5,266 nucleotides of DNA, taken from Bacillota bacterium (GTDB taxonomy: Bacteria > Bacillota > Clostridia > Christensenellales > CAG-138). The stretch spans positions 1-5,266 of the forward strand of contig JAEWZS010000071.1 in assembly GCA_023458355.1 (NCBI GenBank), in the 5' to 3' direction. A program made the translations under genes and the position numbers. The stretch's first letter is position 1, and each line of letters opens with the position of its first letter. The notes under the pieces are model-generated. The model was not told the DNA's origin, did no database searches, and was given only the letters and a program-made list of their open reading frames with translations. Shown in pieces: positions 1 through 5,266 of this stretch.

Positions 1-560
1 GGGTTAAAGTCGAGTATCTCCTGCTCACGATCACATATAATGCGCGTGGCGACCGACTGTACGCGGCCTGCTGAAAGTCCCTTGCGTACTTTCGCCCAAA
101 GAACCGGGCTTATTTTATAGCCTACGAGCCTGTCGAGAACGCGGCGCGCTTGCTGCGCGTCAACAACGTCCATATCGATGGTTCGCGGCGTTTTAACAGA
201 CTTTTTTACCGTATTGGAGGTGATTTCGTTAAACTCGATACGGCAGTTGGATTTGGGATCGAGCTTCAATATCTGAGCAAGATGCCAGGAAATAGCCTCA
301 CCTTCCATATCAGGGTCGGTTGCAAGCAGGACTTTTTGTGCCGTTTTGGCTTCCTTTCGGATGCGCTCCAAAACGTCGCCGCGTCCGCGCAGCGTAATAT
401 ACTTCGGCTCAAAGTCATGCTCCACGTCTACGCCGAGCTGGCTTTTGGGAAGGTCGCGCACATGTCCGTTGGACGCAACCACCTTGTATTTTGAGCCGAG
501 GAATTTTCCGATCGTTTTCGCCTTTGCGGGCGATTCCACGATGACAAGCATTTCAGCCAT
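1..560 (-). CDS. topA: DNA topoisomerase I, N-terminal part (cut by window edge)
   Basis: Type IA topoisomerase that relaxes negative supercoils by cutting and rejoining one DNA strand in the cytoplasm. Only 186 complete codons are visible; the C-terminal side, including the catalytic tyrosine and any zinc-ribbon domains, lies beyond position 1. The N-terminus starts MAEMLVIVESPAKAKTI, the usual opening of the TOPRIM domain with Glu9 and Lys13. The acidic TOPRIM motif is at residues 82-87, followed by GEAISWHLA. The FNEIT box (110-114), the AQQARRVLDRLVGY segment (about 135-148) and LSAGRVQS (162-169) follow in the expected order. The ATG at 560 is chosen because GGAGG (565-569) lies 4 nt upstream and the protein begins where the family begins. 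One oddity: residue 85 is Met where the family normally has Arg. It follows dprA after 93 nt, a common Firmicutes arrangement. Identification is very secure; completeness cannot be judged. Confidence 0.97.
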   Translation of the reverse strand, partial: MAEMLVIVESPAKAKTIGKFLGSKYKVVASNGHVRDLPKSQLGVDVEHDFEPKYITLRGRGDVLERIRKEAKTAQKVLLATDPDMEGEAISWHLAQILKLDPKSNCRIEFNEITSNTVKKSVKTPRTIDMDVVDAQQARRVLDRLVGYKISPVLWAKVRKGLSAGRVQSVATRIICDREQEILDFN

Positions 561-564
561 AGTG

Positions 565-569
565 CCTCC
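565..569 (-). promoter_or_regulatory. topA ribosome binding site
   Basis: A perfect GGAGG on the minus strand lies 4 nt before the topA ATG at 560. The spacing is slightly short but usable. It sits only 4 nt after an inverted repeat (574-594), so folding of that hairpin could affect ribosome access. Confidence 0.75.
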
Positions 570-594
570 AAAACCCACCGGCAATAACGGTGGG
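570..594 (-). terminator. Hairpin plus TTTT just before the topA RBS; possible weak terminator or leader hairpin
   Basis: On the minus strand CCCACCG (588-594) and CGGTGGG (574-580) form a perfect 7 bp stem around the loop TTATTGC, followed by TTTT (570-573) and then GGAGG. The form resembles an intrinsic terminator, but the T-run is only four long and runs straight into the ribosome binding site. It could therefore end part of the upstream transcript, act as an attenuator, or be a leader hairpin that influences topA translation. The sequence does not decide between these. Confidence 0.4.
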
Positions 595-612
595 AGATTC
601 CTAAGAAATAGA

Positions 613-618
613 ATTATA
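613..618 (-). promoter_or_regulatory. Possible topA promoter -10 box (TATAAT)
   Basis: A consensus TATAAT occurs on the minus strand in the dprA-topA gap, 52 nt before the topA ATG. Transcription from it would give a leader of roughly 45 nt that includes the 574-594 hairpin and the GGAGG site. The match at the -35 position is poor (CGCGGG with a 17 nt spacer) and there is no TG extension, so this is only a candidate in an AT-rich patch. Confidence 0.25.
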
Positions 619-625
619 AGTAAAG

Positions 626-653
626 GAGAGCTGAACCCGCGGGCTCCGCTCTC
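626..653 (-). terminator. Inverted repeat directly after dprA; possible terminator
   Basis: Starting at the base after the dprA stop, the minus strand has GAGAGC (648-653) and GCTCTC (626-631) as a 6 bp outer stem. Inside, after one G/A mismatch, GAGCC pairs with GGTTC (one G-U pair) around a CGCG loop. The bases that follow, CTTTACTTATAATT, are T-rich but interrupted. This looks like an imperfect Rho-independent terminator that would partly separate topA from the genes upstream. The weak T-tract makes strong termination doubtful. Confidence 0.4.
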
Positions 654-1754
654 TCAAATTTCGTAGATCCTTCCGGGCGACTGCTTAATTATTCCCGAAA
701 ATTCCAGCTCTGTCAAGGTTGAATTTAACATGCCCATGGAAAACCCCGTAAGATCGCTCAGTTCGTCAAAGCTTTTTTCACCCGCTGCGAGGAGGTCATA
801 TATGGTTTTTTGCTCGCCCGATAAAATCTGTTTATCCTCACGATGATTAGCTTCCACATATGCACGAAGACCGTAATCCTCCAGCACATCGGCGGCGGAT
901 AATGTGATTTTTGCCTCGCCCTCCGCTATCAGGCGGTTGGTGCCCTCGCTCATGGGGTCACTAACACGCCCGGGTACCGCAAAAACGTCGCGGCCTTGCT
1001 CGAGCGCGAAATTTGCGGTGATGCTCGTGCCGCTTCTTGACGCCGCCTCCACTACAACAAGCCCGCGCGACATGCCGCTTATGATGCGGTTGCGCCGCGG
1101 AAAGTTGCTCGGATGCGGTCCGGTGCCCGGTAAAAACTCCGATACCACCGCGCCGCGTTCAACGATTTCACTGTACAGGTTTTCGTTGTCTTTTGGGTAA
1201 ACCACATCTACCCCGCAGCCTAATACCGCTACGGTCGGGAAATCGCTCTCCTTTATGCTCAATGCCCCTGCTGCGCTTTGTGCATCAATACCGTAGGCGA
1301 GCCCCGAAACGACGCACGCGCCCGCCCGCGTAAGGTCACTCGCGAGTGAAAAGGCCATTTTCTTCCCGTAAGAAGTACATTTACGCGAACCAATGATGGC
1401 AAGAGGAAGTGTAATGTCGTTTTTCAAGCGCCCCTTGACAAACAGTACAGGCGGCGGGTTATGAATATGCTTTAGAAGCTCCGGGTAGGTATCGTCGCCG
1501 ATGAGCGCTGCGTTAATGTCATGCTTATAAAGATACGTGAGACAGGAATCGATATAGCTTTCCTCCGCCTTTTGATGAAGCTCCTTTTTGACCTTTTCCG
1601 CATTTCTTCCCTCAAAAGAAATCTCATTTTGCACGGCGGCAAAGAACACCTCGCGCGCACAACCATGGCGCTCGACGAGCCTAAAGTAATAAGAAGGGCT
1701 GCATTTGAGCGCGAATGCAAGCCAAAGCTCGTAGCGCGAGCGGGAATCGCTCAT
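654..1754 (-). CDS. dprA: DNA-processing protein DprA (Smf)
   Basis: DprA binds incoming single-stranded DNA in the cytoplasm and loads RecA onto it during natural transformation. The gene is also kept in many bacteria not known to be competent. The 366-residue product has a helical N-terminal part (about 1-75), then a Rossmann-like DprA domain: YPELLKHIHNPPPVLFVKG (90-108), IIGSRKCTSYG (120-130), VSGLAYGID (149-157), GCGVDVVYP (179-187), SNFPRRNRIISGMSRG (216-231) and SGTSITANFALEQGRDVFAV (241-260). The C-terminal 55 residues look like the winged-helix DprA C-terminal domain. Length is normal and no key motif is missing. ATG at 1754 is preferred over an in-frame TTG at 1769, because GGGGGAAG (1760-1767) then serves as ribosome binding site at sensible spacing. 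It lies 37 nt after yifB and probably shares its transcript. The TGA stop is at 654-656. Confidence 0.97.
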   Translation of the reverse strand: MSDSRSRYELWLAFALKCSPSYYFRLVERHGCAREVFFAAVQNEISFEGRNAEKVKKELHQKAEESYIDSCLTYLYKHDINAALIGDDTYPELLKHIHNPPPVLFVKGRLKNDITLPLAIIGSRKCTSYGKKMAFSLASDLTRAGACVVSGLAYGIDAQSAAGALSIKESDFPTVAVLGCGVDVVYPKDNENLYSEIVERGAVVSEFLPGTGPHPSNFPRRNRIISGMSRGLVVVEAASRSGTSITANFALEQGRDVFAVPGRVSDPMSEGTNRLIAEGEAKITLSAADVLEDYGLRAYVEANHREDKQILSGEQKTIYDLLAAGEKSFDELSDLTGFSMGMLNSTLTELEFSGIIKQSPGRIYEI

Positions 1755-1791
1755 AGTATCTTCCCCCAACTATATTGCTTTAAGACACGCG

Positions 1792-3318
1792 TCAACCCCA
1801 ATACTTACTGTCTAAACTTCTGTATTGTATCGCTTCTGCTACATGAGAGCTTAAAACCTCTTCGCTTGATTCGAGATCTGCTATTGTGCGGGCGACCTTC
1901 AATATTCGGCTGTAGGCTCGCGCGCTCAAATTGAGCGCCTTAAATGCTTTTTCGAGCACGGCACTCCCCTTTTCGTCGAGCGCACAGTATTTTTCTATTA
2001 GCGCGTTATTAAGCTGAGCGTTGAAGAGTATTTTATCAGCCTTGTACCGCTCACGCTGCAAGTTTCTCGCGGCATTTACGCGTGCACGAACAATAGAAGA
2101 CGGTTCACCCGGTGCCTTTTGTGCGATATCCTCATAGCCCACCTCGGTCATTTCCACATGAAGATCGATGCGATCGAGCATAGGAGAACTGATGCGGTTG
2201 CGGTATTGCTTAATCTGTGCGTTGGTGCAGCGGCACAGCGCGTGGCGTGAGCCGTAGTTGCCGCACGGACAGGGGTTCATGGCGGCGATGAGCATGAAAT
2301 CTGCAGGATAGGTAGAGCGCGAATTGGCGCGGGTGATGGTCACAACACCATCCTCAAGCGGCTGGCGCAGCGCTTCAAGTGTCACCTTTTTAAACTCCGG
2401 AAACTCATCTAAAAACAGTACACCGAAATGCGCAAGGCTGATCTCCCCGGGTAATGCCTTTGCTCCACCTCCCACGAGTGCGGCGGTAGATGCGCTGTGA
2501 TGCGGTGCGCGAAACGGCCTTTCCGCGATAATGCCGTCTAAACCGCGAAGCGCGCCTGTAATAGAATGTATTTTTGTGATTTCAAGCGCTTCCTCAAATG
2601 TGAGTTCAGGCAAAATAGAAGGCACGCTTCGGGCAAGCATGGTCTTTCCCGAGCCCGGCGTACCGATGAGCATCAAATTGTGTCCGCCCGCCACAGCGAT
2701 TTCTGCTGCACGTTTTGCGCCTTGCTGGCCGCGGATATCCGAAAAATCTGCGCTGTATTTTACCTCGGATGCGCTCCAAACACGCCGTTGCTGCGGCAAC
2801 AGTTCAGTGCCTCCGCGCAAATATTGTGCGGTATGCGACAGTGTCGTCAGCGGCAGTATCTCGACACCTTCCACATAGGCGGCTTCTGCGGCATTCTCAG
2901 AGGAAAGTGCGATTTTTTTAACACCGTCCCCATATGCACCTATGACCATGGGCATAATGCCGTTTACCGGCCTTATTGAGCCATCGAGCGCTAGCTCACC
3001 CAAAAACACGGTATTACCTACAATAGAAAGCTTTATCTGCCCTGTAGCTGCAAGTATGCCAATGGCGATGGGTAAATCATATACAGAGCCTTCTTTTTTC
3101 ATGTCTGCAGGCGCGAGGCTCACCGTGATGCGCGACATAGGAAAGTCAAAACCGCTGTTTTTGATGGCAGCTCGCACACGTTCGCGCGATTCTCGTACGG
3201 CGGCATCCGGAAGACCTACCGTTTCGTAGGTTGGGATGCCGTTTGAAACATCCACCTCCACGAGTACCGGAAAGCCGTTGAGCCCGTTAAGGCCATAGCT
3301 ATGTACCTTTGCTAACAG
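1792..3318 (-). CDS. yifB: YifB/ComM family Mg-chelatase-like AAA+ ATPase
   Basis: Homologue of ComM, a hexameric helicase shown in Vibrio to promote branch migration during natural transformation. 'Mg chelatase-like' describes the fold, not a role in chlorophyll synthesis. With the CTG start the product has 508 residues, normal for the family. Numbered that way: ChlI-type N-terminal domain with a Lon-protease-like fold (about 20-140, including SLAPADMKKEGSVYDLPIAI); Walker A GTPGSGKT (219-226); Walker B VLFLDEF (300-306); sensor-1 region AAMNPCPCG; a cysteine set C350, C352, C362, C364; SPMLDRIDLHV with likely arginine finger R383; and the C-terminal Mg_chelatase_C domain (about 420-505). 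The start is unusual: between the gtrA stop (3355) and GTG at 3261 there is no in-frame ATG, GTG or TTG, yet the family N-terminus (LAKVHSYGLNGLNGFPVLVEV-like) is coded from 3318. GGGGGGAG lies 5 nt before CTG. The product is certain; the start is probable. Confidence 0.96.
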   Translation of the reverse strand: MLAKVHSYGLNGLNGFPVLVEVDVSNGIPTYETVGLPDAAVRESRERVRAAIKNSGFDFPMSRITVSLAPADMKKEGSVYDLPIAIGILAATGQIKLSIVGNTVFLGELALDGSIRPVNGIMPMVIGAYGDGVKKIALSSENAAEAAYVEGVEILPLTTLSHTAQYLRGGTELLPQQRRVWSASEVKYSADFSDIRGQQGAKRAAEIAVAGGHNLMLIGTPGSGKTMLARSVPSILPELTFEEALEITKIHSITGALRGLDGIIAERPFRAPHHSASTAALVGGGAKALPGEISLAHFGVLFLDEFPEFKKVTLEALRQPLEDGVVTITRANSRSTYPADFMLIAAMNPCPCGNYGSRHALCRCTNAQIKQYRNRISSPMLDRIDLHVEMTEVGYEDIAQKAPGEPSSIVRARVNAARNLQRERYKADKILFNAQLNNALIEKYCALDEKGSAVLEKAFKALNLSARAYSRILKVARTIADLESSEEVLSSHVAEAIQYRSLDSKYWG

Positions 3319-3323
3319 TGTAA

Positions 3324-3331
3324 CTCCCCCC
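3324..3331 (-). promoter_or_regulatory. yifB ribosome binding site that supports a CTG start
   Basis: GGGGGGAG on the minus strand contains GGAG and ends 5 nt before CTG at 3318. It is the only Shine-Dalgarno-like sequence near the conserved N-terminus and so fixes the likely start. The GTG at 3261 would lie about 60 nt downstream of it. Confidence 0.6.
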
Positions 3332-3354
3332 GTTCCCCAAAGCAGCGTTTGTTC

Positions 3355-3771
3355 TTATGTATCTTTTTCTTCGGTTTTCTTAAACACAAACAGCTTGTTC
3401 CCGATGAAATTTACTGCCATCGCAACCGGTGTGGCGATGAGCTTTTGCATGAGCGTGCCTTCAATATTCAGGTAATTTTCAGCAACGTATATCATACCGA
3501 GAGATACACCGAGCGACACGAGGTTAACGCACACGAACAGAAAAAACTCCTTCGCTGTGCGACGCTTTTCACTCCGAAAGGTCCAAATTGTGTTAAAAAG
3601 ATAGCTGTTGAGCACACCGCAGCTGTAGGAAATCACCTGTACTACGTACCTATTAAGTCCTAGCGCAGTTAAAAGTGCGAACACACCAATATCTACAAGA
3701 GTGTTCAATATGCCCACGAGATTAAACTTGATAAACTGTATTAGGTTGCCTAAGAATTCGCTTTTCTTCAT
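3355..3771 (-). CDS. GtrA-family membrane protein
   Basis: Small polytopic protein of 138 residues. GtrA proteins are generally thought to flip, or help move, polyprenyl-phosphate-linked sugars across the cytoplasmic membrane, so that glycosyltransferases on the outer face can use them. Four membrane segments are visible at about residues 14-37, 42-61, 75-97 and 108-130. Family features are FNLVGILNTLVDIGVF near the N-terminus, N55/N60 followed by WTF (63-65), and NFIGNKLFVF (121-130) before a charged C-terminal tail. The ATG at 3771 is chosen because GGAG (3778-3781) lies 6 nt upstream and the family N-terminus begins there; the frame is open to a GTG at 3912, but that stretch overlaps the end of the PMT gene and has no GtrA character. 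Only 11 nt separate it from the PMT stop, and the ribosome binding site lies within that gap, so co-translation is likely. The sugar handled cannot be read from the sequence. Confidence 0.93.
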   Translation of the reverse strand: MKKSEFLGNLIQFIKFNLVGILNTLVDIGVFALLTALGLNRYVVQVISYSCGVLNSYLFNTIWTFRSEKRRTAKEFFLFVCVNLVSLGVSLGMIYVAENYLNIEGTLMQKLIATPVAMAVNFIGNKLFVFKKTEEKDT

Positions 3772-3777
3772 ATTTTT

Positions 3778-3781
3778 CTCC
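3778..3781 (-). promoter_or_regulatory. gtrA ribosome binding site
   Basis: GGAG on the minus strand, one base after the PMT stop codon and 6 nt before ATG at 3771. It decides the gtrA start against the longer open frame reaching 3912, and its place next to the upstream stop suggests translational coupling. Confidence 0.7.
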
Positions 3782-3782
3782 G

Positions 3783-5266
3783 TCAATAGCCCAAAAAAGT
3801 CCAGCTTGGCAGCCATTCCAGCATGGAAATGTAGCCTTTTGGCACTTCTACACCCGAAAGCGCCGGGTAGAATAAGGCAAACAGAAGCACCACTACCGTA
3901 AGCCATGCCCACTTCACGTGCCGTAAATGCGGCTTAAATTCATCCATATCCTTCACTAGGTAAACAGTAAGCAAAATGATAAACGGCACCGTGGCAAAGT
4001 AATGGTAAATGAACGTGCAGCGCGTCACAAGCACCCAGGGGAGATAGTTAGCACATACGCCTACAAAGAGCACGAACATACCCTTTTTGTATTTGACCTT
4101 ACCGCTTAGAAGCTTCACGGCAAGCGCCAATGTACCAAACAAGCATGCGATCCACACCGCAGGGTTGCCGAAAGAGGAGATGGTAGAAATATTCCCCTCT
4201 GCCACATTATAGCCTACATAATACCAAATGGGGCGTATGTCCAGCGGCCATTGCCACCATGGCGATTCGTAAGGATGTGACGCTTCAAGGTTGCTGTGGT
4301 AGGAGAACATGAACTTCTGCACACCCCAAACGCCTTTAAGGTCGTACGGCTCACTGCTAAGGTAGTATGGCAAGTAGGAGAGCAAATATATGATTACCGG
4401 TACTACGATGAAGAACAATAAGCACCAAAGAAGCGTTTTGAGCGTTTTACTCCAAAAATCTGCAACCGCCTCGCGTAGTGCAGGGTCGTCGCACGATTTA
4501 AAGCGGCGATATTCGAGGAAGCGCTGTGTGAGCGATGTGAAGAAAATCACCGCAAGCCCGGCGCCTGCATAAATGCATATCCATTTGCTCGCCGCGCCAA
4601 GCCCAAAGAAAATACCCGAAAGCGCTAACGGCCAAAGCGTCTTTTTAAGCGGCTCCAAATGAAAGCTCATTGTGTAGTAGCGGTACATGAAGTAGAACAT
4701 CAGCAAAATGAAGAACACGCCGTATACGTCTATGGTGGCGATGCGTGTCTGTACAAAATGCATAAAGTCAAATGTAAAAAGCCCCGCTGCCAAAAACGCA
4801 TACTCAGCCTTTTTAAAGAGCTGCTTTGCAAACAGGTAGAAAATCGGCACCATGAAAATGCCAAATACTGTACCAACGATACGCCAGCCGAAAGCATTCA
4901 TTCCAAATAGGGCGATACCGAGCATGATGAACACTTTGCCTAACGGAGGATGCGAGTTTTCGTACGGCTTAATGCCGTGCAAATGCTCGTAAGCGGTGCG
5001 GGCATGATAGAGTTCGTCAAAATACATGCCGTTTAGGTAGGAATCTTTAATAGGCACCTGGTCCGGCTCGTCAACAAGCGTTTCCCCCCCTGCACTTGCA
5101 AGTAAGGGTACGAAATTTCCCTCAGCGTCAAACACCGCAATTTCGTTAAACCACACTTTGCCGCTCGTAACCGTTAACGTAAGCGAGTCCGTAAGGAAGT
5201 CTTCCCCGCCGATGCTTTTCCAGCGGAACATATCGCCGTTGTCTTCCTGATAGGTAAGCGTGGTAC
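3783..5266 (-). CDS. PMT-family (protein O-mannosyltransferase-like) glycosyltransferase, 5' end missing
   Basis: Integral membrane GT-C glycosyltransferase that transfers a sugar, in known members mannose, from a polyprenyl-phosphate donor to an acceptor outside the membrane. The frame stays open to the window edge, giving 493 complete residues; the true start and probably the first membrane segment are missing. Numbering from the Met at 5231: a hydrophilic, beta-rich stretch (1-62) that may be the end of a discoidin-like domain; YFDELYHA with the conserved acidic pair D72/E73; HPPLGK (94-99); DFMHFVQTRIATIDVY (155-170); GLGAASKW (210-217); then SHPYESPWWQWPL (318-330) and FIYHYFATVPF (407-417), typical of the PMT C-terminal domain. 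About ten membrane segments lie between 99 and 460. It ends in TGA at 3783-3785, 11 nt before gtrA, which may supply its lipid-linked donor. The family is clear. Donor sugar and acceptor (protein or surface polymer) are unknown; the Met at 5231 is unlikely to be the start. Confidence 0.9.
   Translation of the reverse strand, partial: TTLTYQEDNGDMFRWKSIGGEDFLTDSLTLTVTSGKVWFNEIAVFDAEGNFVPLLASAGGETLVDEPDQVPIKDSYLNGMYFDELYHARTAYEHLHGIKPYENSHPPLGKVFIMLGIALFGMNAFGWRIVGTVFGIFMVPIFYLFAKQLFKKAEYAFLAAGLFTFDFMHFVQTRIATIDVYGVFFILLMFYFMYRYYTMSFHLEPLKKTLWPLALSGIFFGLGAASKWICIYAGAGLAVIFFTSLTQRFLEYRRFKSCDDPALREAVADFWSKTLKTLLWCLLFFIVVPVIIYLLSYLPYYLSSEPYDLKGVWGVQKFMFSYHSNLEASHPYESPWWQWPLDIRPIWYYVGYNVAEGNISTISSFGNPAVWIACLFGTLALAVKLLSGKVKYKKGMFVLFVGVCANYLPWVLVTRCTFIYHYFATVPFIILLTVYLVKDMDEFKPHLRHVKWAWLTVVVLLFALFYPALSGVEVPKGYISMLEWLPSWTFLGY

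Noticed and set aside
636..643. Perfect 8 bp palindrome CCCGCGGG as a possible protein binding site.
   Set aside because: It is explained as the inner stem and loop of the hairpin after dprA; nothing else supports an operator.
150..666. Two overlapping plus-strand open frames opposite topA (114 and 106 codons).
   Set aside because: They mirror the topA reading frame and the dprA-topA gap; composition and lack of motifs mark them as shadows.
1755..1769. TTG at 1769 as the dprA start, five codons upstream of ATG.
   Set aside because: It would place the G-rich ribosome binding site inside the coding region, and ATG 1754 has normal spacing from that site.
1769..1795. TTGACG and TATAGT with a 15 nt spacer between yifB and dprA, a possible dprA promoter.
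   Set aside because: The spacer is too short, and a start point about 7 nt after the -10 would lie within the dprA ribosome binding site, leaving almost no leader.
1521..1934. Plus-strand open frame of 137 codons spanning the dprA 5' end and the yifB 3' end.
   Set aside because: It is antisense to two clear genes, has no recognisable motif, and no convincing ribosome binding site was noted.
2566..2979. Plus-strand open frame of 137 codons, opposite yifB.
   Set aside because: It lies wholly antisense to a strongly conserved gene, is cysteine- and arginine-rich as shadow frames often are, and resembles no family I know.
3772..3912. Longer gtrA frame starting at GTG 3912, adding 47 residues.
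   Set aside because: The added part overlaps the PMT C-terminus in another frame, has no GtrA similarity, and a good GGAG site precedes ATG 3771.

Overview
The window is a compact block of five genes, all read from the minus strand, so transcription runs from position 5266 towards position 1. The two outer genes are cut by the window edges. From upstream to downstream they are: a PMT-family polyprenyl-phosphate-sugar glycosyltransferase (3' part only), a small GtrA-family membrane protein, a YifB/ComM-type AAA+ ATPase, the DNA-processing protein DprA, and the N-terminal third or so of DNA topoisomerase I (TopA). Gaps between genes are 11, 36, 37 and 93 nt. Nothing credible is coded on the plus strand, no stretch over 100 nt lacks a gene, and I see no RNA gene, CRISPR array, IS element or long repeat.

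Organism: the order yifB-dprA-topA, the G-rich Shine-Dalgarno sequences and the protein sequences fit a Gram-positive bacterium of the Firmicutes, most likely the Clostridia, with moderate GC content. The genus cannot be read from the sequence. A PMT-GtrA pair next to this housekeeping block is the less usual part.

Layout. Positions 3355-5266 form a cell-surface glycosylation unit. GtrA proteins are thought to move polyprenyl-phosphate-linked sugars across the membrane, and PMT-family enzymes use such donors on the outer face, so the two probably act in sequence; their 11 nt spacing suggests co-translation. Positions 654-3318 hold yifB and dprA, both linked in other bacteria to recombination of incoming single-stranded DNA during transformation. 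Positions 1-560 hold the start of topA. The 93 nt dprA-topA gap carries two inverted repeats, one directly after the dprA stop and one against the topA ribosome binding site, so topA may be partly uncoupled from the genes upstream.

Main points for a second look: yifB appears to start at a CTG codon, because no ATG, GTG or TTG lies in frame far enough upstream to include the conserved N-terminus; TopA has Met where the TOPRIM motif normally has Arg (DPDMEG instead of DPDREG); the PMT enzyme carries an extra beta-rich region before its DE motif; and the dprA-topA gap has stacked hairpins. I did not find evidence of a wholly new biological system: the window is mostly ordinary core genome.
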